NCBI GenBank assembly: GCA_964632505.1
Contig: CAZWCE010000016.1
Coordinates: forward strand, 31,444 to 95,443
DNA length: 64,000 nucleotides
Source of the DNA: CAZWCE01 sp964632505
GTDB taxonomy: Bacteria > Planctomycetota > Planctomycetia > Pirellulales > Thermoguttaceae
Direction of reading: 5' to 3'
The translations under genes and the position numbers were made by a program. Positions 52,338 through 61,610 of the stretch are shown piece after piece (the first letter of the stretch is position 1; every line of letters starts with the position of its first letter). The notes beneath the pieces are model-generated. The model ran no database searches. It saw nothing but the letters and a program-made list of their open reading frames with translations, and was not told the DNA's origin.

Positions 52338-54317
52338 CTACTTCTCCGATTCCCACTCCTTCACAAAAGCGGCCTGTTCGGCAAGGAACTGTTTGCGGGC
52401 CTTTTCCAACTCCGAATCGGATTCGAGCACGCGATTGTCGATCACCGTGATGCGCGACTCGACCGTGTCGTTATATCTGACCAGTGGAACCTCTTCAGCC
52501 AGCACGACGGTATTCTCCGTGACGGTGTTGGTCCACCCCTTATGAAACCGGAACGGGCTCTTCGCCACGTTGTAGATGAGATTGTGGTCGATCAAAAAGC
52601 CGCCGGTCCCTTGGTCGAGGAACATCCCGTTACTCTCGGCGCGGCCCAAGTTCAAGGGGACATCGTGGATGTGGTTCCAGGCGAGTCGGGAGTCGGGTTG
52701 ATTGCCCAGGGTGTAAATCCCCCCGCCGTCTGAGAGAATCTGCATCACATGGTGAATGTGGTTGGCCAACACAAGATTCCCCCGACAGGGCGTTTCTCGA
52801 GGCTTTTCCCGGGAGCGGGGATTCCACCACATCCATCCGACGGAGACGCCGGTATACGGGTGATCATAGACCCGGTTGTCGAAAACGGTCGTCTCCGCGG
52901 CGAGACCGACCCAAATTCCGACCGAACCGTAGAGCAGCTTGCCGCAATCGTGGATCTCGCATCCGGCAACGGTGTTTCCGAGCGACGCTTGCTCCGGCGC
53001 GGCACTCCACCATGGATCGCCTCCCTCGACGGTGCGGACCTGGCCCTCCCCGATCATCACGCCGTTGGCCCCGATGTCGTGGACGCTGCATGCTTCAACG
53101 CGACATCCGCGACAGTCGCGCTCGAACCAGATCGCCGAAGCGCCGATGTTCCGCACGTCGCAGTTTTCCAGAACACACTCTTCTGCCAGAGAAAAATGAA
53201 TCGCCGCCGGATCGGCCTCGAAATGGGGCCCGTTTCCTTCCGGCGTGAAATAGGTGGCCGCCTGACGTCCCCAATAGACGCCCTGGCGGGTTTCCCACGA
53301 GGTCCCGGCGAACATCAGGTTGGCAAACTCCAGCCCGCGCACCTTTTTTCTACCGTTCGCCTCGCCGCGGACGACCAGAAGCTGCTCGGCCACCGGGGCG
53401 TAAAACCGGGTGTTTTGCAAAGTTTGGCCGGGAAGAGGTCGGTAGGTGAGCTTGCCGGATTCCCGGTCGAGAAACCACTCACCGGGAGCGTCGAGCATCT
53501 CGATGGCGTTTTCCACGAAGTAGCGTGGTTGCTTTTCGAACCAGTCCATCGCCGACCAGCGATTGTCTCCCCCAAGGGGGTAGGGAAAGACGACTTCCCG
53601 TTTTTCGGGGTCGAGCGTCTTGATCGGCGTCCTCGAGACGCACCAATCGTGCAGGAAAACGAGTTCGACCGAATCGAGATCCTCGTAGGGCTCGAGATCA
53701 CCTGGGGCATAGGTGAAGGAGGTTCGCCGGTCGGGGCCCACTTGTTCGACGCGATAGTAGCCGACATCCGGTTCCCTCGCCCGGGTCAGTCGCAACGTGT
53801 CCTCTTTGCCGGTTTGCATGGCGAAGAGCTGGCGGAACGACCACTTCCCCCCACGGACCGCCTCAAGCGTGGTGGACCAGGTCCCGTCATCCTCGACATT
53901 CCATCCCTCGATCATGCGGGCCCCGGTGATGATAGGCGATTGCTCGCCTCGTGTCTCGCCCTCATATTTGACCCGGTACGGCGCCGGAGGACTGTCGGTG
54001 GGCGTGAACTCGATCGCCTCCTCAAGCTGGTAAACGCCCCACCCGACATGGACCACCACATCTCCCGAAAGACCTTGGTCGATCATTTTCCGTACACGGT
54101 TTTTCGCACCGGCCAGGCTCGCTAGAGGAGACGTCTGGGTGCCGTCGTTGGCATCGTCCCCTTCGGAAGGTGAAACATAGAGGTGCTGCGTGGCGGCTTG
54201 AACGGAATCCACCGGGGCCGACGCAATGAGAACGATCCAACCGAAACATGCGGAAAAGCAAAGGCCGAAAAGCGAATTTCGACCGGAAAAAACGCATGGT
54301 AAAGCTGAAAAAGCCAT
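52338..54317 (-). CDS. Secreted right-handed parallel beta-helix protein
   Basis: Encodes 659 aa; AAGGAG 6 nt upstream fixes the ATG at 54317. A hydrophobic signal segment (SLFGLCFSACFGWIVLIASA) precedes the mature start HLYVSPSEGDDANDGTQTSP, a hallmark of secreted beta-helix carbohydrate-active proteins. After an N-terminal sandwich-like region (~100-330), short repeating coils follow (LENCDVRNIGASAIWFERDC, VEACSVHDIGANGVMIGEG, TVAGCEIHDCGKLLYGSVGI, LVLANHIHHVMQILSDGGGI), typical of pectate-lyase/poly-saccharide-lyase helices. Catalytic residues cannot be assigned. It is likely to bind or cleave acidic or sulfated polysaccharide. It lies directly upstream of a sulfatase gene. Confidence 0.88.
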   Translation of the reverse strand: MAFSALPCVFSGRNSLFGLCFSACFGWIVLIASAPVDSVQAATQHLYVSPSEGDDANDGTQTSPLASLAGAKNRVRKMIDQGLSGDVVVHVGWGVYQLEEAIEFTPTDSPPAPYRVKYEGETRGEQSPIITGARMIEGWNVEDDGTWSTTLEAVRGGKWSFRQLFAMQTGKEDTLRLTRAREPDVGYYRVEQVGPDRRTSFTYAPGDLEPYEDLDSVELVFLHDWCVSRTPIKTLDPEKREVVFPYPLGGDNRWSAMDWFEKQPRYFVENAIEMLDAPGEWFLDRESGKLTYRPLPGQTLQNTRFYAPVAEQLLVVRGEANGRKKVRGLEFANLMFAGTSWETRQGVYWGRQAATYFTPEGNGPHFEADPAAIHFSLAEECVLENCDVRNIGASAIWFERDCRGCRVEACSVHDIGANGVMIGEGQVRTVEGGDPWWSAAPEQASLGNTVAGCEIHDCGKLLYGSVGIWVGLAAETTVFDNRVYDHPYTGVSVGWMWWNPRSREKPRETPCRGNLVLANHIHHVMQILSDGGGIYTLGNQPDSRLAWNHIHDVPLNLGRAESNGMFLDQGTGGFLIDHNLIYNVAKSPFRFHKGWTNTVTENTVVLAEEVPLVRYNDTVESRITVIDNRVLESDSELEKARKQFLAEQAAFVKEWESEK

Positions 54318-54639
54318 GGATTGCTCCTTGTGGGAAAAGTATCATCTCAGAAGTGTTGATGGATCTTTCACTCCAATTTCGCTATTGTCTCACACCGATC
54401 ATCATAGCGGAAGAAGCGAGACGCCATCAAGCAGCGCCCTGTGGGAAAACGGGAAGAATGTCGCGATCGTTTGTAACATTCCGTCCAAAAATGCTTGATC
54501 TCGGCACTCCAGAGAAAATGGGAGGGGCGGGGTATTGATTTCGGAGTGAAAAAAGAGTAATAAAGTAGAAATGCCCCCCACCTGCAACTCCCCCGATCTG
54601 TTTCTGTTCTTCCTTGCATGATTCTACGAAGGAGAAATC
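54318..54639. other. Divergent intergenic region
   Basis: About 320 bp between the beta-helix gene (minus) and the permease gene (plus). It holds the minus-strand promoter at 54401-54430. On the plus strand TTGATT (54535-54540) with a 17-nt spacer and TAATAA (54558-54563) is a weak candidate for the permease. Confidence 0.5.
54401..54430 (-). promoter_or_regulatory. sigma70-type promoter for the beta-helix/sulfatase genes
   Basis: On the minus strand TTGATG (54430-54425), an 18-nt spacer and TATGAT (54406-54401), 84 nt upstream of the ATG. Confidence 0.5.
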
Positions 54640-56235
54640 GTGTCCGACCAACCTCGCAAGGCATTGTCGCTTTTCGACTCCACCTCTCTGATCATGGGGA
54701 TCATCATCGGAACGGGCATTTTCGTGATGGTCTCCGAAATCGCCTCCGGCACCAGCAGTTGGTGGCAACTCCTGCTGCTCTGGCTCGCCGGCGGAACGGT
54801 TTCCCTCTTCGGGGCGTTCGGCTATGCAGAACTCGGGACGATGTATCCCAAAGAAGGGGGCGACTACGTTTATCTCACCAAGGCCTACGGCCCCTGGGCG
54901 GGCTTCCTCTTCGGATGGATGCAACTGGTCGTCGTGCGTCCGGGCGACATCGCCGTCATGGCGTTCAGCTTCGCCCTATTCGCCCGGGAGATTTTCACCG
55001 CCTTCGGCATACCGCTTGAAATGCTGGGGAGCTACTCTCTGCCGTATTTGGAGTCTCCGATCGTTTTGGGAGAAGTACTGCTCGCCTGCGGCGCGGTCGT
55101 GATTTTGAGCATGATCAACATCATCGGCGTGCACGAAGGGAAGTGGACCCAAAATTTTCTCACCATCGCAAAAGTGATAGGATTATTGATGATTATCGGA
55201 GTAGCCTTCCTTGCCCCCACCGCCTCACACCAGTCCACTCCCGAGGAGTTCGAAGGAATTCCGCTCCGGCTGGCGCTCATCTTCGTTCTGTTCACCTTTG
55301 GCGGATGGAACGAAATGGCCTACGTCGCCGCGGAAGTGAAGGACGCCCGACGCAACATTGTTCGAGCATTGGTCTTGGGAGTGGTCGCCGTCACGACAAT
55401 CTATCTCATTTTCAATGCGGCACTGCTGTTCGCCCTGGGCCATCAGGGTCTGGCCTCTTCGTCGGAAACGGTCGTCACCGATGTCGTCTCCGAAGCCTTT
55501 CCCGGAATGGGAGGACGGTTGATCGCCGCGCTGATCTGCATCTCGGCTTTGGGAGCGGTCAATGGGCTCATCTTCACCGGAGCCCGAATCTCCTATGCCG
55601 TTGGAACCGAACACCGCATCTTCCGCAAGTTGGGGCGGTGGAACCTGGTGACGGGAACGCCCGTGGCGGCGCTGGTCGTTCAAGCGGTGATCAGTTGCGT
55701 ATTGATTTTTCTTCTGGGCTCGCTCATTGAAGCGATCATCTACACCTCCTCGGCGGTCTATACCTTTTACTTCGCGACGAACTTCGCGGTGATCGTCCTT
55801 CGTTGGAAAGATCGCGACACCGAACGGCCCTATCGCGTCACCGGATTTCCCGTCACGACGCTCATCTTCTGCGCCGTTTGCCTACTGCTCATCCACGCCG
55901 CCTTGACCTTTCTTCCATTGATCGGACTGGCCGCGTTCCTCCTCTCCGTGATCGGCTTGGGGATTTTTCAATTTCTCCGTCGCCCTCTCACGGCGATCCC
56001 CCACGCCATGCTTTTGGTCGCCTCGCTGGCGTTCTTTCGCCATATCTGGGTGTATTACCAAGCTCACCAGCACAAACCAGACGAGTATCCCTACCCCTGG
56101 TATTCGTGGGTCGGCATCGTCGTCGGTTTTCTGCTGCTGGTCCTCTATCAGTTGCTGCTGAAGGACACTCCGCGGGACGACTCCCGAAACCGAGCGAACC
56201 TCGAATCAGGAGACCAACCGGCAGATTCTTCGTGA
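54640..56235 (+). CDS. APC-family amino acid permease
   Basis: Encodes 531 aa. The GTG start at 54640 has GAAGGAG 5 nt upstream. The N-terminal APC signature is present: DSTSLIMGIIIGTGIFVMVS (unwound helix 1, GxGIF), LWLAGGTVSLFGAFGYAELG and MYPKEGGDYVYLTKAYGPWA in helices 2-3. Twelve or more hydrophobic segments follow, among them FVLFTFGGWNEMAYVAAEVK and ALICISALGAVNGLIFTGAR, the conserved helix 8 region. It resembles the LAT/YfnA group of proton-coupled amino acid transporters. Substrate is not readable. It is monocistronic and divergent from the beta-helix gene. Confidence 0.93.
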   Translation: MSDQPRKALSLFDSTSLIMGIIIGTGIFVMVSEIASGTSSWWQLLLLWLAGGTVSLFGAFGYAELGTMYPKEGGDYVYLTKAYGPWAGFLFGWMQLVVVRPGDIAVMAFSFALFAREIFTAFGIPLEMLGSYSLPYLESPIVLGEVLLACGAVVILSMINIIGVHEGKWTQNFLTIAKVIGLLMIIGVAFLAPTASHQSTPEEFEGIPLRLALIFVLFTFGGWNEMAYVAAEVKDARRNIVRALVLGVVAVTTIYLIFNAALLFALGHQGLASSSETVVTDVVSEAFPGMGGRLIAALICISALGAVNGLIFTGARISYAVGTEHRIFRKLGRWNLVTGTPVAALVVQAVISCVLIFLLGSLIEAIIYTSSAVYTFYFATNFAVIVLRWKDRDTERPYRVTGFPVTTLIFCAVCLLLIHAALTFLPLIGLAAFLLSVIGLGIFQFLRRPLTAIPHAMLLVASLAFFRHIWVYYQAHQHKPDEYPYPWYSWVGIVVGFLLLVLYQLLLKDTPRDDSRNRANLESGDQPADSS

Positions 56236-56338
56236 AACTTCTCCCACTGGGAACCTCCGCGATGATCATGTATGATGACAGAAGCTGAAACGGAAGATCA
56301 AAATGCGAGAAACACTTCGAACCATGGAGAGTACGCCC

Positions 56339-57493
56339 ATGAAATCGATCCGCTCGATCGTTCACTTGACACTACTTGTTCTGATGACGGGAATCCTCTC
56401 GTCGACAAATCACGAAACCAACCTGATGGGAAATGAGATGGATGGCAAAATGAAAATCGAAAAGGAGTTTTTCGGGGAAACGAACGATGGCCGAAAGGTC
56501 GATGTCTACACACTCACCAACGTGAACGGCATCACCGCCAAGATTCTCGATTACGGGGGCATCGTGTACGAGCTTTTACTGCCCGACAAGCATGGACAGT
56601 TCGAGAACGTTTCGGCAAACCTCGAAACGATTCCCGATTACGAGGCCGACAGTCCCTACTTCGGCGCGCTGATCGGCCGGTACGGGAACCGCATCGCCAA
56701 AGGGAAATTCACACTCGACGGCAAGGAGTACACCCTGGCGACCAATAACGACATGAACCACCTCCACGGCGGCATCCAAGGATTCGACAAGGTCGTTTGG
56801 GACGTCGAGGAAAAAGTCACCCCGGATTCAATCGGTCTAATACTGACGTACACCAGTGCCGACATGGAGGAGGGCTATCCCGGTGAATTGGATTGCAAAG
56901 TCGTCTATGAACTGACCAACGAGAATGAATTGATCATCGACTACACCGCCACCACCGACAAGCCCACGCCGGTCAATCTGACCAACCACACCTACTGGAA
57001 CCTCGGTGGATACGACTCGGGAACGATTCTCGACCACCACATGCAGATCTTCGCCGACCATTATCTTCCGGTCGACCAGGGGCTCATCCCCACCGGACAG
57101 TTGCACCCCCTCAAAGGCACCCCCATGGACTTCACCGAACCGACGCCGATCGGAGAACGCATCGATCAGGTCGAGGGCGGCTACGACCACTGCTACGTCC
57201 TCAAGAATTATCAGAGCGATGAAATGAAACGATGCGCGAAGGTGAAAGATCCGCAATCGGGTCGGGTCATGGAGATCTTCACCACCGAACCGGGTGTGCA
57301 ATTCTACACCGGAAACTTCCTCGACGGCACGCTGTCCGCCGGCGACGTCACTTACCGGAAGCACGCCGCCTTCTGCCTCGAAACGCAGCACTTTCCCGAT
57401 TCGCCGAACCAGCCGATGTTCCCCTCGGCCATCCTCGAACCGGGCGACATCTATCGACACACGACCGTCCACAAATTCCAGACCGAAAATTGA
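56339..57493 (+). CDS. galM: Secreted aldose 1-epimerase (galactose mutarotase)
   Basis: Interconverts alpha and beta anomers of free aldoses. The ATG at 56339 has GGAGAG 7 nt upstream and leads into a signal or lipoprotein-like segment (SIRSIVHLTLLVLMTGILSS), giving 384 aa; ATGs at 56303 and 56324 are possible. GalM features: YGGIVYELLLPDKHG, FGALIGRYGNRIAKGKFTLD, catalytic-site NHLHGGIQGFDKVVWD, TNHTYWNLGGYDSG with the catalytic His, and the Glu region VQFYTGNFLDG with CLETQHFPDSPNQP near the end. Export suggests it works on sugars released outside the cytoplasm by the neighbouring hydrolases. A bidirectional terminator follows. Confidence 0.94.
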   Translation: MKSIRSIVHLTLLVLMTGILSSTNHETNLMGNEMDGKMKIEKEFFGETNDGRKVDVYTLTNVNGITAKILDYGGIVYELLLPDKHGQFENVSANLETIPDYEADSPYFGALIGRYGNRIAKGKFTLDGKEYTLATNNDMNHLHGGIQGFDKVVWDVEEKVTPDSIGLILTYTSADMEEGYPGELDCKVVYELTNENELIIDYTATTDKPTPVNLTNHTYWNLGGYDSGTILDHHMQIFADHYLPVDQGLIPTGQLHPLKGTPMDFTEPTPIGERIDQVEGGYDHCYVLKNYQSDEMKRCAKVKDPQSGRVMEIFTTEPGVQFYTGNFLDGTLSAGDVTYRKHAAFCLETQHFPDSPNQPMFPSAILEPGDIYRHTTVHKFQTEN

Positions 57494-57519
57494 AGTTTCC
57501 TTGGGGTTCCCAAAAAAAG

Positions 57520-57553
57520 AACCGGGGGCTCCATGTCGAAGCCTCCGGTTTTT
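57520..57553. terminator. Bidirectional rho-independent terminator
   Basis: AACCGGGGGCT pairs with AGCCTCCGGTT (one G-U pair) around a 9-nt loop. T-runs follow on the plus strand, and an A-run upstream (57512-57518) serves the minus strand. It sits between galM and the convergent membrane-protein gene. Confidence 0.9.
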
Positions 57554-57724
57554 CGTCTGTCGTGGAATCGCCTCACGGAAAACGCCTCACTTGGGAACCA
57601 CCGTGAACTCTTGCGACCTGGAAACGAGGCCGTAAAGATCGCCGGTATCATAAATGAGGGTCGCCGTGTACACCTGTGCCTCTTGAACATTTGGTACTCG
57701 CCACGAGTACGGACAAAGGCCGCC

Positions 57725-59281
57725 TCACCCATACTCCAATTTCGTATTGACCACCGTGACACCGTCGGGGCGGACGATTTTCAGACGCGGAACCACCGAT
57801 CGTCCGTCCTTCTTGAAGGAAAGGTAACGCAAATTCAATTCAGGGTCTTCCAAGTAACCGAAAAACGTACGATCCCCTCCAGAAACACTTGTTTCGGGAA
57901 AGTAGCGGAACCCGACCGTCGGTACGGTCCCCACTTCGATCAGCGTCTCTTTTCCGGACCGCACTTTCCAAGGAAGCCGCCGGTCGAGATTCATGCCGGC
58001 TCCGTAGCTGTTGCCGCATTCGATCTCCATTTGAACCGGCGTGTAATCCCCCACCGGCAGTTCGACCGAATCCTCTTGCCCGGAGGCCAAATCCACGCGA
58101 TCCAATCGCGCGGGATTCCCCAACCGAATCTCCAGCGCCATTGGTTTGCCGCTACGAGGATGATTCGCGACCGCGAGTGATCCGGTGGGCCCTCGATATC
58201 CGAGGCGGATCGTCATCTTCCGGCCGTCCGCTTCCGGAATCGCCTCAAGCTGATTCCGCTTGACCATGAATTCCTCGATGAGCGTCTTCGTGCTGCTCAC
58301 GAACCGGTCGCACGCGGCGTTCTTCACGACACGCATCTCCCCCTGCCGCTCGAAAGACATCAGCGAACCTGGATCATTGTAACGGCCGGTTTCCGGAGAG
58401 GGGAATAACGCGATTCCCACTTTCTTCTCTTCTGAATCCGGTTGATAAGCCCAATCCCCCTTTCGGAATTCGGCATCGCTGAAACGCAACACCGGAATAG
58501 GAGTCTCCTCCGGTGGTTCATTCGAAGCCTCTTCCTTCGAATCGGTGGAGAATTTCTCCAACGCGGCATCGTCGACCAACCAGGGAACCAGGTTCCGCTG
58601 TCGAGGAATTCCCGGCGAGGCGGTGAGCCGGGGAGTCGCATCTTCAGCAGAATCCCCCTCCCCGAGAGTTTCCGAAGGGAACGACTCGGCCACCGACAAC
58701 GAAACCTGAGAGAAAATCACGATCTTCTCCGACGTGGCTTCCCCGTGGGGCTTCATTGTTTGCGTAGACTGAATTTTCAGGGCGTTCTCCTCCGTGAGAT
58801 CACCATCCCCATCGGTATCGAGAATGAGAAGATCGTACAAGGTCGCTGTTGAATCCTGCGATCCGGCCCGATCGAGGACGAAGGCAAAACGCCGCTCCCC
58901 GGGGATTTTCTCCGCTCCCTCTTCCGGCGGCCTTTCCTCCACAGTGGAACGGGAATCTTCTTTTGGAAACACCAGCATGCCGTAGAGCGGGTGGGATGAC
59001 TGAAGCGATGGATAGACCACCTCCTCGGAAGGTTCTCTCGACAAGGAAGCAGGAAGACTGGCCCAGTTTGCTTCCTTGGAACGAAAGAACCGGGCATTCT
59101 CGACCAGCGGCTTCGTTTCCAAGGCGAAACGATACTCCGGGTCGAGCTCGATCATGAAAAAGTTCCGAAAAACCAAGAAGAGCAGAAGAGGAAGAAAAAC
59201 GAGAAACCCGCCCAAAATGCCCATGAAGAGGCATCCGAAAAAAGCGGCGCGTCCCTGTCGACTCCGAGGCAGCAACCCCAT
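57725..59281 (-). CDS. Membrane-anchored protein with EF-hand-like Ca-binding loop, unknown function
   Basis: About 518 aa. The ATG at 59281 is chosen because AAAGGA lies 6 nt upstream; the ATG at 59287 leaves no spacing. One transmembrane helix (FFGCLFMGILGGFLVFLPLL to FRNFFMI) anchors the protein, the rest being outside. Residues ~150-170 read LLILDTDGDGDLTEENAL, the DxDxDG calcium loop of EF-hand/dockerin type. Two large beta-rich domains follow, the last containing MTIRLGYRGPTGSLAVAN and VELPVGDYTPVQMEIECGN. I do not recognise the family; it looks like a planctomycete surface or periplasmic protein with sandwich domains. Confidence 0.75.
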   Translation of the reverse strand: MGLLPRSRQGRAAFFGCLFMGILGGFLVFLPLLLFLVFRNFFMIELDPEYRFALETKPLVENARFFRSKEANWASLPASLSREPSEEVVYPSLQSSHPLYGMLVFPKEDSRSTVEERPPEEGAEKIPGERRFAFVLDRAGSQDSTATLYDLLILDTDGDGDLTEENALKIQSTQTMKPHGEATSEKIVIFSQVSLSVAESFPSETLGEGDSAEDATPRLTASPGIPRQRNLVPWLVDDAALEKFSTDSKEEASNEPPEETPIPVLRFSDAEFRKGDWAYQPDSEEKKVGIALFPSPETGRYNDPGSLMSFERQGEMRVVKNAACDRFVSSTKTLIEEFMVKRNQLEAIPEADGRKMTIRLGYRGPTGSLAVANHPRSGKPMALEIRLGNPARLDRVDLASGQEDSVELPVGDYTPVQMEIECGNSYGAGMNLDRRLPWKVRSGKETLIEVGTVPTVGFRYFPETSVSGGDRTFFGYLEDPELNLRYLSFKKDGRSVVPRLKIVRPDGVTVVNTKLEYG

Positions 59282-59460
59282 GGCCATTCCTTTCGATTCG
59301 AGTCACCGGCGACGATCGGTCGAAATATCATCGTGCCTGAAAACCGAAAAAAACGGCACTTTCGACGACCGGCTGAAAAACATCCATTGGCGATGTTACT
59401 ATGAATATACGTCGATCCGTTCCGGTTGGCAAATCGCCGGAGGTTTTCGGCCGGCGGTAT

Positions 59461-60108
59461 TCAGGGGGCAGTAGCCTCGGCCAACGCTTCGCGAGCCACG
59501 CCGCGGACCCGCTGATCGGCATCCCCCTCGGCCATTTCCCGAAGGACGGCGACCGCTTCCTTTCCTCCGATTTTTCCCAGGGCTTCGGCGACCGCCATGC
59601 GGACATGCGCGCTCATATCGGTTTGTCGCTCCAGGATGACCGGAAGGGATTCCGGATCGCCGATCTCCCCCAATGCTTCCACGGCACGCTCGCGTACTGC
59701 CCAATCTTCCTGCTCCTGGGCCACCTTGGCAACCAGGGCGTCGAGCGCTTCGGGGGGATGGCAACGCACCAGGGCTTCAGCGGCTTTTTCCCGGACGAAC
59801 AACACCGGATCGTTCAAGGCATCCGTCAAGTAAGGAACGACGTCGGATGCCCCGCCGGCCTGCTTTCCCAGGGCCTCGGCCGCGTCGGCCCGTGCTCGGG
59901 GGGCCTCCGAATACAATTGCTCGACGATCTGTTTCCGGTCGGCCGAAAGCTCTTTGGAAATCGGCACCGAAGGGGTGGGGGGCTCGAGCAACGCCGCATG
60001 TTCATCCTCGTAAGCGCATCCCCAGACCGGAATCAGGGTGCCGCAGAGAACCAAAAGACGAAGCCAGATCGTTTTCGGAAAGGAAGATCGTACGCAAGAA
60101 TGCATCAT
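59461..60108 (-). CDS. HEAT-repeat lipoprotein
   Basis: About 215 aa from the ATG at 60108 (next ATG in frame three nt later; AGGAGGAG lies about 17 nt upstream, longer than ideal). A signal sequence ends at IPVWGC, a lipobox-like motif with the lipidated Cys. From ~residue 50 three to four HEAT/PBS-type repeats follow: ARADAAEALGKQAGGASDVV, PVLFVREKAAEALVRCHPPE, WAVRERAVEALGEIGDPESL, AHVRMAVAEALGKIGGKEAV and QRVRGVAREALAEA. These make a curved helical protein-binding surface. It probably acts as an envelope scaffold. It is unlinked to neighbours by strand or spacing. Confidence 0.88.
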   Translation of the reverse strand: MMHSCVRSSFPKTIWLRLLVLCGTLIPVWGCAYEDEHAALLEPPTPSVPISKELSADRKQIVEQLYSEAPRARADAAEALGKQAGGASDVVPYLTDALNDPVLFVREKAAEALVRCHPPEALDALVAKVAQEQEDWAVRERAVEALGEIGDPESLPVILERQTDMSAHVRMAVAEALGKIGGKEAVAVLREMAEGDADQRVRGVAREALAEATAP

Positions 60109-60355
60109 CGGTCGTTGAACCCATCTCCTCCTAAAGAGAAAAAAAGAATCCGCCGAAGACGATCGGAACGAAGGAATCGGCGGAAACACCACTGCCAGAC
60201 GGTCAATTCTATCACCTCACACCTGGAAGGACAAGAAAGGAAAACGTCCAAAACACTTGCAAACACCATTGCCTGAAGATAAAAAGGAAGAGAATTCAGC
60301 GAAACAACCCTATGGTACGGTGTCTACTTATTTCTCTCCACTGAAAGGGAATCCC

Positions 60356-61438
60356 ATGAACAAGCAAACTTACCGATTCTGGACGTCCGCTCTCGCCGGT
60401 ATGATCGCGTTCGCCACTTTCTCCACGATCGTCCTTCCGGCCGGTGAACCGGTCAATCCCGACCTTTCCCCCAAGGCACGGGCGGTGCTGCAATACCTGG
60501 AATCGCAGTACGGAGAACGTGTGTTGGCCGGCATGAACGGCCCGCGTGAAACCGAGGAGGTCGTCGAGATTTCGGGGGAATTTCCCGCCATCATGAACTT
60601 CGATCTGTGCGGCTGGAACGATCCGACGTATGGGAAGACTTACACTCGAGTCGTCGAACGGATGATCGAATCGGTCAAGGAATGGGACGAAAAAGGCGGC
60701 ATCGTCACGATCACCTTCCACTGGAAAAACCCGATGAAACCCGACGGCAGCGCCTGGGTCGCTCCCCCGAAAGGCTCCGGGCCGTTCGATCTGGAAAAAG
60801 GCACCACGCCGGGAACCGAAGAGTACAAGGCCGTGATGCGCGACCTGAAATGGCACGGCGATTATCTCGAAGAGCTCAAAAAAGCCGATATCCCCGTGTT
60901 GTTCCGGCCGCTCCATGAAATCGACGGCGGTTGGTTCTGGTGGACCGACGAAGAAAAGCCAGAAAACACGGCGGAACTCTACCGCATCATCTTCAACTAC
61001 TACGTCAAGGAGCGTGAGCTGAACAACCTCATCTGGGTCTACAACGCCGGGCTGAAATGCGCAGGCGAAGGGAAAGACGTCGAGGCGATCGAAACGCGGA
61101 AACGGTTCTACCCGGGTCCGGAATATGTCGACATCTCCGGCATCGATATCTATCCGAACGACTGGTTCGGGTGGGACATGCCGCAAGACTCCTCTTATCC
61201 GAGAGCCTACGAGATCATGAAAGAGGTCTCCCCTGGGAAAATGCTCGCATTCAGCGAGGGCGGGGGAATTCCCAATCCCGAGATGATGCAAGACAAGGGA
61301 CCACGCTGGCTCTACTGCTTGCCCTGGTGGGCCGATCATCCCCAGAATCCGAAGGAATGGGTCAAAAAGACGATGCAGCATCCGTTGATGATCACCCTCG
61401 ACGAACTTCCCGACTGGGACCAGCGCGCCGAAAAGTAA
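60356..61438 (+). CDS. Secreted GH26 beta-mannanase-like glycoside hydrolase
   Basis: Encodes 360 aa from the ATG at 60356, with AAAGGG upstream and a signal peptide (SALAGMIAFATFSTIVLPAG). GH26 hallmarks: YLESQYGERVLAGMNG, the PAIMNFDLCGWN strand, ITFHWKNPM, the acid/base region LFRPLHEIDGGWFWW with Glu188, and the nucleophile strand KMLAFSEGGGIP with Glu301. DISGIDIYPNDWFG lies between them. Both catalytic Glu are intact and length fits a single catalytic domain. Likely substrate is mannan or galactomannan. It lies near secreted galM, sulfatase and beta-helix genes, as expected for a polysaccharide-degrading region. Confidence 0.93.
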   Translation: MNKQTYRFWTSALAGMIAFATFSTIVLPAGEPVNPDLSPKARAVLQYLESQYGERVLAGMNGPRETEEVVEISGEFPAIMNFDLCGWNDPTYGKTYTRVVERMIESVKEWDEKGGIVTITFHWKNPMKPDGSAWVAPPKGSGPFDLEKGTTPGTEEYKAVMRDLKWHGDYLEELKKADIPVLFRPLHEIDGGWFWWTDEEKPENTAELYRIIFNYYVKERELNNLIWVYNAGLKCAGEGKDVEAIETRKRFYPGPEYVDISGIDIYPNDWFGWDMPQDSSYPRAYEIMKEVSPGKMLAFSEGGGIPNPEMMQDKGPRWLYCLPWWADHPQNPKEWVKKTMQHPLMITLDELPDWDQRAEK

Positions 61439-61544
61439 TTCAACGAGAAGGCATCCTTCCGCCTTCCAAGCACACAAGAGCCGCTCGCATTCCGCTTCGC
61501 GCGCGGCCTTTTCCTTTCTCTTGGAAGGCAGGGAAGATCTCCCC

Positions 61545-61582
61545 CAAAAAAGCGGGAAAGGAAGCTCGTTCCTTTCCCGCTT
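61545..61582 (-). terminator. Rho-independent terminator of the first PEP-CTERM gene
   Basis: AAGCGGGAAAGGAA and TTCCTTTCCCGCTT form a perfect 14-bp stem around GCTCG (61550-61582). On the minus strand six T follow the stem (61551-61546). It lies 28 bp after the gene's stop. Confidence 0.95.
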
Positions 61583-61610
61583 GTGGGATTCTACTTTTTA
61601 AGATCGGCGA

